From: Nocardioides sp.
GTDB lineage: Bacteria; Actinomycetota; Actinomycetes; Propionibacteriales; Nocardioidaceae
DNA length: 64,000 nucleotides
Reading direction: 5' to 3'
Assembly (NCBI GenBank): GCA_030698375.1
Contig: JAUYLL010000125.1
Coordinates: 1-64,000 of the forward strand
The notes under the pieces were generated by a model. The model was not told where the DNA came from, made no database searches, and saw only the letters and a program-made list of their open reading frames with translations. Made by a program: the position numbers and the translations under genes. Of the stretch, positions 10,574 through 18,404 are shown piece after piece; within the stretch, counting starts at the first letter, position 1, and the number at the start of each line of letters is the position of its first letter.

Positions 10574-11638
10574 ATGGAACTGCCCTCTTCCGCCACCGTC
10601 TGCGAGCCCCACGACGCCTTGTCCTGCCGGTTCGTGTACCAGTGGACCGAGAACGAGACCTGGGCCAGCGCAGCCACCTTCCTCATCGGCAAGCCGACGG
10701 CGGTGGTCGGCATCATCCTCATCGGGCTGCTTGCCCGGTGGCTGGCCCACCGCGCGATCGGCAGGGTCACCCACCGGGCCGCCAACGGCGTCGTGCCCAC
10801 CGGGTTGACCCATGGCCTGACCCGGGGCCGGCTCGGGCGCTCGCCACGCACGGCCACCGCAGGGACCTTCACCACGGCCCACCACGCGGAGCGTCGGGTG
10901 CAGCGGGCCGAGACGATGGCGAGCCTGCTCAAGAGCATCACCTCGGGACTGATCATCGCCATCGTGATCGTGATGGTGCTGGCCGAGATCGGCATCAACG
11001 TGGCGCCGATCATCGCCAGCGCCGGCATCCTCGGCCTCGCGATCGGCTTCGGCGCCCAGAGCCTGGTCTCCGACTTCCTCGCCGGGATCTTCATGATCAC
11101 CGAGGACCAGTACGGCGTCGGCGACGTGGTCGACCTCGGGGACGCGATCGGGACCGTGGAGGCGGTGACGCTGCGGGTCACCCGGCTCCGCGACGTCGAG
11201 GGGACGGTCTGGTACGTCCGCAACGGCGAGATCATGCGCGTGGGCAACCAGAGCCAGAACTGGGCCCGCGCGGTGCTCGACATCGGGGTCGCCTACGACG
11301 AGGACCTCGCCCGGGTCAAGCGGGTGCTCGGCGAGGTGGCCCACGAGATGTGGGAGGACGACGACTACCGCGGCATCGTGATCGAGGAGCCGCAGGTGTG
11401 GGGGATCCAGGGCCTCGACGCCGACCAGGTGACGGTCCGGGTGGTGCTCAAGACGGCGCCGCTGGAGCAGTGGGCCGTGGCCCGGACCATGCGCGAGCGG
11501 ATCAAGGCCCGCTTCGACTACGAGGGCATCGAGATCCCGTTCCCGCAGCGGGTGGTCTGGCACCGCGAGCAGCGGGTGGAGCAGGACAAGCAGGAGCCGG
11601 CCGGGCAGGAGCCGGCCGGGGCCAGCGGTCCCGCCTGA
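10574..11638 (+). CDS. Small-conductance mechanosensitive channel (MscS family)
   Basis: GILGLAIGFGAQSLVSDFLAGIFMITEDQYGVGDVV pore/beta domain motif. Confidence 0.93.
   Translation: MELPSSATVCEPHDALSCRFVYQWTENETWASAATFLIGKPTAVVGIILIGLLARWLAHRAIGRVTHRAANGVVPTGLTHGLTRGRLGRSPRTATAGTFTTAHHAERRVQRAETMASLLKSITSGLIIAIVIVMVLAEIGINVAPIIASAGILGLAIGFGAQSLVSDFLAGIFMITEDQYGVGDVVDLGDAIGTVEAVTLRVTRLRDVEGTVWYVRNGEIMRVGNQSQNWARAVLDIGVAYDEDLARVKRVLGEVAHEMWEDDDYRGIVIEEPQVWGIQGLDADQVTVRVVLKTAPLEQWAVARTMRERIKARFDYEGIEIPFPQRVVWHREQRVEQDKQEPAGQEPAGASGPA
11591..11620 (+). repeat. Two tandem copies of a 15-bp unit CAGGAGCCGGCCGGG (encodes QEPAG x2)
   Basis: Exact duplication read directly. Confidence 0.9.
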
Positions 11639-11652
11639 GGCGGGACCGCTGG
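11622..11652 (+). terminator. 14-bp perfect hairpin whose 3-nt loop is the mscS-family TGA stop codon
   Basis: CCAGCGGTCCCGCC-TGA-GGCGGGACCGCTGG. Confidence 0.75.
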
Positions 11653-11668
11653 TCCTCGAGGCGTCGCC

Positions 11669-12094
11669 TCAGGCCAGCGAGGCCTCGAGGGTGATCTCGG
11701 TGCCGGCGAGGGCCTGACTGACCGGGCAGCCGACCTTGGCGCCCTCGGCGTGCTCGGCGAACTGCTCGGCGGTCACGCCCTCGACCTCACCCACGACGGT
11801 GAGCTTGATCCCGGTGATGCCGGTGCCGGGGGTCAGCTCGACCTCGGCGGAGGTGCGCAGCGAGGTGGGCGGGGTGCCGGCCTTGCTGAGGGCGGACGAG
11901 AGCGCCATCGAGAAGCAGGACGAGTGCGCTGCCGCGATGAGCTCCTCCGGGCTGGTCTTGCCGTTCGGCTCCTCCGCGCGCGACGGCCAGCTCACGTCGA
12001 AGGTCCCCACGCCCGAGGACTCCAGGGCGACGGTGCCGGCGCCTTCGGCGAGGTTGCCTTCCCAGTGGGTGGTGGCGGTACGGGTGGTGGCCAT
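11669..12094 (-). CDS. OsmC/Ohr-family peroxiredoxin
   Basis: SPEELIAAAHSSCFSMALSSAL ... GCPVSQAL. Confidence 0.92.
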   Translation of the reverse strand: MATTRTATTHWEGNLAEGAGTVALESSGVGTFDVSWPSRAEEPNGKTSPEELIAAAHSSCFSMALSSALSKAGTPPTSLRTSAEVELTPGTGITGIKLTVVGEVEGVTAEQFAEHAEGAKVGCPVSQALAGTEITLEASLA

Positions 12095-12187
12095 ACGAGC
12101 GTGCTCCTTCGTGTCGACGGGGGGGGACCTCGCGAGTCTCGCACGGCCGAGTTGGGTCAGCGTCGACCTGCTGCGCACAATGGACCG

Positions 12188-12619
12188 GTGAGCTTCTACG
12201 AGGACATCGGCGGGTACGACGTCATCCACCGCATCGTGGAGGTGTTCTACGCCGGCGTGGCCGAGGACGAACTCCTGCGGCCGATGTACCCCGAGGAGGA
12301 CCTCGGGCCGGCCGCCGAACGGTTCACACTGTTCCTCTGCCAGTACTGGGGAGGCCCCACGACGTACTCCGACACCCGCGGCCACCCGCGGCTGCGGATG
12401 CGGCACGCCCCCTTCGCGGTCACCCCCACCGCCAAGGACCACTGGCTGCACCACTTCCGCGCCGGCCTCGACGCGGTCGCGCTGACGCCCGAGCAGGACG
12501 CCGAGTTCTGGGGCTACGTCCAGCACGCCGCGCAGTTCATGGTCAACAGCACGGAAGCGCCCCCGTCACCCCCGGAGGGCGACCAGCCGGGCACGCTGCG
12601 CCTCGGAGAGCGGCGCTGA
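12188..12619 (+). CDS. Truncated hemoglobin (group II, trHbO-like)
   Basis: SFYEDIGGYDVIHRIVEVFYAGVAEDELLRPMYP...QYWGGP...RMRHAPF. Confidence 0.92.
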   Translation: MSFYEDIGGYDVIHRIVEVFYAGVAEDELLRPMYPEEDLGPAAERFTLFLCQYWGGPTTYSDTRGHPRLRMRHAPFAVTPTAKDHWLHHFRAGLDAVALTPEQDAEFWGYVQHAAQFMVNSTEAPPSPPEGDQPGTLRLGERR

Positions 12620-13444
12620 CCGCTGCGTCGAGCGGTCGAACTTCACGATGACCACCTCGCCACGGGCGTAGACGCGGGCGTCGGCAGCCGCTGAGTCCCG
12701 GATCTCCGAGGCGATCGTGACCGACGCGCCCCCGACCCGCGCGATGCGTGAGGTGACCAGGTAGGGCGTCGTCCGGAACAGCACCGGGTGCAGGTAGTCG
12801 ACGTCCGTCCCGGCGACGACGACCCACAACGCCTCGTCGGTGCCCTGACCCAGGTCGCGGATGCACGCGATCCGCGCCTCCTGCAGGTACTCGAAGTACT
12901 TGACGTTGTTGACGTGCCCGTAGGCGTCGACGTCGGACCACCGCACCCGAAGGTCGTAGTCGAGCGGGGTGCCGTCCGTCAGCGGGGCGCAGCGGCGCAC
13001 CCCGTCCGGGCGGAGCGCCGGCGTGGTCGGGTCCAGGAAGGTCGCGAGCACCTCCCGCTCCCGCGGGGCCAGGCGTCGTGGCCGCTCCTCCGCGAAGACG
13101 TACGGCGTGAGCACCGACCGGGCCCGCAGGTAGACCGTCCGGCTGCCGTCGGCGGCCTCGTCGAAGACCTCGTAGGCCATGGTGAAGGTCGCGGCCCGCA
13201 CGTCGGTCACCCACGTCTCGATCGAGACCGGCTCCTCGCGGAAGACCAGGGGGTGGACGTAGTCGACCTCGTGGCGCACCACCACGACACCCTCTCCGAG
13301 CTCCTCTCCCCCGCGCACCGGCGCGTGGTGGACGAGCATGTCGATCCGCGCCTCCTGCAGGTAGTCGACGTAGGTGACGTTGTTGACGTGGGCGAGCAGG
13401 TCCATATCGGCCCAGCGCAGCGGGCAGCGGTAGAGGTGACGCAC
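12566..13444 (-). CDS. Double hotdog acyl-CoA thioesterase
   Basis: Two copies of the RWxDxDxxxHVNNVxYxxYLQEARI motif; 54-nt convergent overlap with the globin gene. Confidence 0.88.
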   Translation of the reverse strand: MRHLYRCPLRWADMDLLAHVNNVTYVDYLQEARIDMLVHHAPVRGGEELGEGVVVVRHEVDYVHPLVFREEPVSIETWVTDVRAATFTMAYEVFDEAADGSRTVYLRARSVLTPYVFAEERPRRLAPREREVLATFLDPTTPALRPDGVRRCAPLTDGTPLDYDLRVRWSDVDAYGHVNNVKYFEYLQEARIACIRDLGQGTDEALWVVVAGTDVDYLHPVLFRTTPYLVTSRIARVGGASVTIASEIRDSAAADARVYARGEVVIVKFDRSTQRSAPLSEAQRARLVALRG

Positions 13445-13513
13445 CCGCCGAGTCTGGCAGAGGTCGGGGCCCGACTAGGCTTCCCCCAACATCGAGAGAT
13501 CGGAGTCACACCC

Positions 13514-14728
13514 ATGCCCGAGGCAGTGATCGTCAGTGCCGCACGCTCCCCCATCGGTCGCGCGAACAAGGGGTCCCTCAAGGACTTCCGCGCCGACGAC
13601 CTCACCGCGCTGATCGTGCAGGCGGCGCTCGACAAGGTTCCGGCGCTCGACCCCACGACCATCGACGACCTGCTCCTGGGCTGCGGTCTCCCCGGTGGCG
13701 AGAGCGGCAACAACATGGGGCGCAACGTCTCGGTCCTGCTCGGGCTCGACGAGGTCCCGGGTGCCACCATCACCCGCTACTGCTCCTCGTCCGTCCAGAC
13801 CAGCCGGATGGCCTTCCACGCGATCAAGGCCGGCGAGGGCGACGTGTTCATCTCCGCCGGTGTCGAGACGGTCTCGCGGTTCGCCCGGGGCACCTCCGAC
13901 CACATCCCCGACACCCACAACCCGAGGTTCGACGACGCCAAGGCGCGGACCCAGGAGTACGCCGCCGGAGGCCAGGACTGGCACGACCCCCGCGAGAACG
14001 GTCTGCTCCCCGACGTCTACATCGCGATGGGCCAGACGGCCGAGAACGTCGCGCGGATGCGCGGCCTCTCGCGCAAGGAGCTCGACGAGTTCGGAGTCCG
14101 CTCGCAGAACCTCGCCGAGAAGGCGATCAACGACGGCTTCTGGGCTCGCGAGATCACCCCGGTCACGACCGTGGACGGCACCGTCGTCACGGCCGACGAC
14201 GGCCCGCGCGCCGGTGTCACCTACGAGGCGGCCTCGAAGCTCGACCCCGTGTTCCGCCCCGACGGCGTCGTCACCGCGGCCAACTGCTGCCCGCTCAACG
14301 ACGGTGCCGCTGCCGTGGTGATCATGTCCGACACCAAGGCTGCCGAGCTGGGGCTGACGCCGCTGGCACGCATCGTGTCCACCGGCGTCTCCGGCCTGTC
14401 ACCCGAGATCATGGGCCTGGGCCCGGTCGAGGCGAGCAAGCGTGCGCTGAAGCACGCGGGCATGACCATCGACGACATCGACCTGGTCGAGATCAACGAG
14501 GCGTTCGCCGCGCAGGTCGTGCCGTCCGCGCAGGACCTCGGCGTCGACATGGACAAGCTGAACATCAACGGCGGCTCCATCGCCGTCGGCCACCCGTTCG
14601 GCATGACCGGGGCCCGCCTGCAGAACACCATGCTGAACTCGCTCGACTACCACGACAAGTCCACCGGGCTGATCACCATGTGCGTCGGTGGCGGCATGGG
14701 CATGGCGCTCATCCTCGAGCGCATTTGA
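13514..14728 (+). CDS. Acetyl-CoA C-acyltransferase (thiolase)
   Basis: AARSPIGRANKGSLKDFRADDL, TRYCSSSVQTSRMA, NINGGSIAVGHPFGMTGAR, CVGGGMGMA. Confidence 0.95.
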   Translation: MPEAVIVSAARSPIGRANKGSLKDFRADDLTALIVQAALDKVPALDPTTIDDLLLGCGLPGGESGNNMGRNVSVLLGLDEVPGATITRYCSSSVQTSRMAFHAIKAGEGDVFISAGVETVSRFARGTSDHIPDTHNPRFDDAKARTQEYAAGGQDWHDPRENGLLPDVYIAMGQTAENVARMRGLSRKELDEFGVRSQNLAEKAINDGFWAREITPVTTVDGTVVTADDGPRAGVTYEAASKLDPVFRPDGVVTAANCCPLNDGAAAVVIMSDTKAAELGLTPLARIVSTGVSGLSPEIMGLGPVEASKRALKHAGMTIDDIDLVEINEAFAAQVVPSAQDLGVDMDKLNINGGSIAVGHPFGMTGARLQNTMLNSLDYHDKSTGLITMCVGGGMGMALILERI

Positions 14729-14749
14729 TCGAACGCCCGCACGACGTGC

Positions 14750-14782
14750 GACGCCCCCGGACCCGACGGGTCCGGGGGCGTC
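14750..14782. terminator. 15-bp perfect stem with 3-nt loop between convergent genes
   Basis: GACGCCCCCGGACCC-GAC-GGGTCCGGGGGCGTC. Confidence 0.85.
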
Positions 14783-14814
14783 CGCGCGTCAGGGGTCTGA
14801 CGGGGCAGGCTCGC

Positions 14815-15369
14815 TCAGGCGGTCGGCGCCTCGTCTGCCTGCAGGACGGCCTGGACGGAGAGCAGGATGGTGATGGTGTCGCCGATCATCACCTTGCCGC
14901 CGTCGAGCGGAATGTTGAAGTCGATCCCGTAGTCCTTGCGGCTGATCCGGGTGGTGGCCTCGATGCCGACCCGGGTACCGCCCCAGGGGTCGCCGCCGGT
15001 GCCGAGCACGTCGACGTCGAGCTCGACGGTGCGGGTGACGCCCTTGATGGTGAGCTCGCCGGTCGCCTTGCTGCCGTCGTACGAGGTGCTGGTGAAGGTC
15101 ATCGGGCCGTGCTCCTCGACGCCGAAGAAGTCCTTCGAGCGCAGGTGGCCGTCGCGCTGCTCGTCACGGGTGTCGACCGAGTTCAGGTCGACCGTGGCCG
15201 AGGCGCTGACGCCGCCCGGGGTGCCGTCGGAGACGAGCGCGCCCTCGAAGCGGGTGAACTGGCCGCGCACCTTGCTCATGATGTGGCGGACGGTGAAGGC
15301 GACCTCGGAGTGGCTGGGGTCGATGCTCCAGGTGCCGGCGGGCAGTGCGGTGGTGGTCGTGGCGCTCAT
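14815..15369 (-). CDS. YceI family lipid-binding protein
   Basis: WSIDPSHSEVAFTVRHIMSKVRGQF... Confidence 0.93.
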   Translation of the reverse strand: MSATTTTALPAGTWSIDPSHSEVAFTVRHIMSKVRGQFTRFEGALVSDGTPGGVSASATVDLNSVDTRDEQRDGHLRSKDFFGVEEHGPMTFTSTSYDGSKATGELTIKGVTRTVELDVDVLGTGGDPWGGTRVGIEATTRISRKDYGIDFNIPLDGGKVMIGDTITILLSVQAVLQADEAPTA

Positions 15370-15401
15370 GGGTTCTCCTCGGGAGACGGGGTCGGTATTC
15401 A

Positions 15402-15456
15402 CTTGAACCTTCAAGCAATAACCAGACGGTAGCACGAGATTCATTAAATCTTCAAT
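15402..15456. promoter_or_regulatory. Two copies of a CTTGAA-N2-TTCAAG-type operator in the yceI/marR divergent promoter
   Basis: CTTGAACCTTCAAG (15402-15415, perfect) and ATTAAATCTTCAAT (15443-15456, one arm mismatch). Confidence 0.75.
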
Positions 15457-15479
15457 CATCGGGTCGCTAAGATGCTCGC

Positions 15480-15995
15480 GTGAGCATCTCCTCCCCCTCC
15501 CGCACCCCTGCCGAACCCCCCGACGTCGCCTGGCTCGACCCGCAGGAGCAGCGGGCCTGGCGCGCCTACCTGGTCGGCACCACCCTGCTCATGGAGCGCC
15601 TGGACCGCGAGCTCGGCGAGACCTTCGACCTGAGCCTCTCGGAGTACGAGATCCTGGTCCGCCTGTCGGAGGCGCCGGAGAACCGGATGCGGATGGCTGT
15701 GCTCGCCTCCAGCCTGAGCCACTCCCGCAGTCGACTCACCCACACCGTCAAGCGCATGGAGCTCCGGGGTCTCGTGGTGCGCAGCAGCTGCTCCGACGAC
15801 GGCCGCGGCGTCGAGGCGACCCTCACCGAGGAGGGTGGCTCCCTGCTCGCGGCCGCGGCGCCGCTCCACGTGCGCGGCGTGCGCCGTCTGCTCGTCGACC
15901 TCGTCGGGCCCGCGGACTTCGCCGCGGTCGGCCGGGCCTTCGAGCAGGTCTCCGACGCCCTGGTCGCCGGCCACCCCGACGCCGACATCCGCTGA
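15480..15995 (+). CDS. MarR family transcriptional regulator
   Basis: winged helix SEYEILVRLSEAPENRMRMAVLASSLSHSRSRLTHTVKRMELRGLVVR. Confidence 0.92.
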   Translation: MSISSPSRTPAEPPDVAWLDPQEQRAWRAYLVGTTLLMERLDRELGETFDLSLSEYEILVRLSEAPENRMRMAVLASSLSHSRSRLTHTVKRMELRGLVVRSSCSDDGRGVEATLTEEGGSLLAAAAPLHVRGVRRLLVDLVGPADFAAVGRAFEQVSDALVAGHPDADIR

Positions 15996-16028
15996 GCCGG
16001 CTGCCCGGAGCCCGCGCCCGGCGGGCGT

Positions 16029-17711
16029 TCAGTCGCGGGTGAGCCGCCGGTGGGTCACGCGGTGCGGACGAGCGGCGTCCGGCCCGAGCCGCTCGATCTT
16101 GTTCTCCTCGTACGCCGCGAAGTTCCCCTCGAACCAGAACCAGCGCGCAGGGTCCTCGTCGGTCCCCTCCCAGGCCAGGATGTGGGTCGCGACGCGGTCG
16201 AGGAACCAGCGGTCGTGGGAGGTCACGACGGCGCAGCCGGGGAACTCCAGCAGCGCGTCCTCGAGCGCGGACAGCGTCTCGACGTCCAGGTCGTTGGTCG
16301 GCTCGTCGAGCAGCAGCAGGTTGCCGCCCATCTTCAGCGTGAGCGCGAGGTTGAGCCGGTTGCGCTCACCACCCGAGAGCACCCCTGCCTTCTTCTGCTG
16401 GTCGGGACCCTTGAACCCGAACGACGCGACGTAGGCGCGCGAGTTCATCTCGAAGTTGGCGACCTTGATGTGGTCGAGGCCGTCGGAGACGACCTCCCAC
16501 ACGTTCTTCTGGCCGTCGAGCCCGCCCCGGCTCTGGTCGACGTAGGAGAGCTTCACGGTCTGTCCGACCTTGAGCTCGCCCTCGTCGGGCTGCTCCTGCC
16601 CCGTGATCATCCGGAACAGCGTGGTCTTGCCGACGCCGTTGGGACCGATCACGCCGACGATGCCGGCGCGCGGCAGGGAGAAGGAGAGGTCGTGCATGAG
16701 GGTGCGGCCCTCGAAGCCCTTGCCGAGGTCCGCGGCCTCGAGCACCACGTCGCCCAGCCGCGGGCCCGCGGGGATGTTGATGTCGGCGGTGTCGATCTTG
16801 CGCATCCGGTCGGCCTCGGCGGCCATCTCCTCGTACCGCGCCAGCCGGGACTTGCTCTTGGTCTGCCGGGCCTTGGCGTTGGACCGGACCCACTCGAGCT
16901 CGCGCTCGAGCATCTTGGCCCGCTTGGCGTCCTTCTGGCCCTCGATCTTGAGCCGGTCCTTCTTCGTCTCGAGGTACGTCGAGTAGTTGCCCTCGTAGCC
17001 GTGGATCTGACCGCGGTCGACCTCGGCGATCCACTCGGCGACGTTGTCGAGGAAGTACCGGTCGTGGGTGATCGCGAGGACCGCGCCGGGGTAGCTCTTC
17101 AGGTGGCCCTCGAGCCACTGCACCGACTCGGCGTCCAGGTGGTTGGTGGGCTCGTCGAGGAGCAGCAGGTCGGGCTGCTGCAGGAGCAGCTTGCACAGCG
17201 CGACGCGGCGGCGCTCACCGCCGGAGAGGTGGTCGACCAGGGTGTCGGCCGGCGGGCAGCGCAGTGCATCCATCGCCTGGTCCAGGCGGCTGTCGAGGTC
17301 CCAGGCGTTCGCGTGGTCCAGGTCGGTCTGCAGGTCGCCCATCTCAGCGAGCAGCGCGTCGAAGTCGGCGTCCGGGTCGGCCATCTGCTCGGAGATCGCG
17401 TTGTAGCGGTCGAGCTTGCCCTTGATCTCGCCGACCGCCTCCTCGACGTTCTCCAGCACCGTCGTGCCCTCGGTGAGCGGGGGCTCCTGCTGGAGCATCC
17501 CGACCGAAGCGCCGGGGTCGAGGATCGCGTCGCCGTTCGAGGCGTGGTCCAGGCCGGCCATGATGCGCAGCAGCGTCGACTTCCCGGCACCGTTGGGGCC
17601 GACGACTCCGATCTTGACGCCGTGCAGGAACGACAGCGTGACGTTGTCGAGGACGACCTTCTCCCCGTGGGCCTTGCGGACGTTGCGCAACGTGAACACG
17701 TACTCAGCCAT
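16029..17711 (-). CDS. ettA: Energy-dependent translational throttle protein EttA (ABC-F)
   Basis: Two ABC domains, LLDEPTNHLDAESVQWLE / LLLDEPTNDLDVETL, P-site arm region, C-terminal EENKIERLGPDA. Confidence 0.95.
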   Translation of the reverse strand: MAEYVFTLRNVRKAHGEKVVLDNVTLSFLHGVKIGVVGPNGAGKSTLLRIMAGLDHASNGDAILDPGASVGMLQQEPPLTEGTTVLENVEEAVGEIKGKLDRYNAISEQMADPDADFDALLAEMGDLQTDLDHANAWDLDSRLDQAMDALRCPPADTLVDHLSGGERRRVALCKLLLQQPDLLLLDEPTNHLDAESVQWLEGHLKSYPGAVLAITHDRYFLDNVAEWIAEVDRGQIHGYEGNYSTYLETKKDRLKIEGQKDAKRAKMLERELEWVRSNAKARQTKSKSRLARYEEMAAEADRMRKIDTADINIPAGPRLGDVVLEAADLGKGFEGRTLMHDLSFSLPRAGIVGVIGPNGVGKTTLFRMITGQEQPDEGELKVGQTVKLSYVDQSRGGLDGQKNVWEVVSDGLDHIKVANFEMNSRAYVASFGFKGPDQQKKAGVLSGGERNRLNLALTLKMGGNLLLLDEPTNDLDVETLSALEDALLEFPGCAVVTSHDRWFLDRVATHILAWEGTDEDPARWFWFEGNFAAYEENKIERLGPDAARPHRVTHRRLTRD

Positions 17712-17778
17712 GGCCCGAACCCTACGGCCGGGAGGCGGCCCGGCCCGAATCGGGCCGAGCCGCCGGCGCCGGGACGGG

Positions 17779-18234
17779 TCAGGCAGCGACGCCCTCGCTG
17801 GTGACCGGAGGACCCCACGGGTCCTCAGCGTGGTTCATCTCCTTCACCGCCGGGTCCTCGTCGGCGCTGGGACGCTCCTCGCGGGGCGTCCGGACGAAGG
17901 TGGTCGTCCCGCGGGTGAGGTCGTGGCCCACGAACAGCGCCTCGACCACCTGGGTGACCGAGGGCGTGCCGTCGTCGCGCTTCCAGACGTCGGACTTCAG
18001 GCGGCCCCGGACCACCACCGGGTCCCCCTGGTGCACCGAGCGGGCCACGTTGGTGCCGAGGGTGCGCCAGGCGTTCACGGTGTACCAGGTGGTCTCACCG
18101 TCGTGGAACTGGTTGTCCTTGAAGTAGCGCGGCGTGCACGCCACACGGATCTTGGTGACCGGCCCCCGGCCGGTCTCGGTGGTCACGGGCTCGGCGCCGA
18201 CCCAGCCCTGCAGGACGACATAGGTGTCGTACAC
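17779..18234 (-). CDS. Single-stranded DNA-binding protein paralog without acidic C-terminal tip
   Basis: OB-fold GWVGAEPVTTETGRGPVTKIRVACTPRYFKDNQFHDGETTWYTVNAWRTLGTNVARSVHQGDPVVVRGRL; C-term ends ...GPPVTSEGVAA. Confidence 0.88.
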   Translation of the reverse strand: MYDTYVVLQGWVGAEPVTTETGRGPVTKIRVACTPRYFKDNQFHDGETTWYTVNAWRTLGTNVARSVHQGDPVVVRGRLKSDVWKRDDGTPSVTQVVEALFVGHDLTRGTTTFVRTPREERPSADEDPAVKEMNHAEDPWGPPVTSEGVAA

Positions 18235-18368
18235 GTCGGTTCTCCTTCGGTGGTGCGGACAGTGAGGACCACCGTCGTCACCCCCGCGCTTCGGCGTGCA
18301 CCGGGCGCGCGGGCTGGGGAGGGACCGTGCCGAGGACCACCTGGGGACGGCGAGTGGGCCGCCGGCGG

Positions 18369-18404
18369 ATGGCTCAGCGAATGGCTCAGCGAGTGGCTCA
18401 GCGA
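18369..18404. repeat. Three tandem 12-bp units (RTGGCTCAGCGA) spanning the stop codon of the GTPase gene
   Basis: atggctcagcga/atggctcagcga/gtggctcagcga; gives three in-frame TGA codons on the minus strand. Confidence 0.9.
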
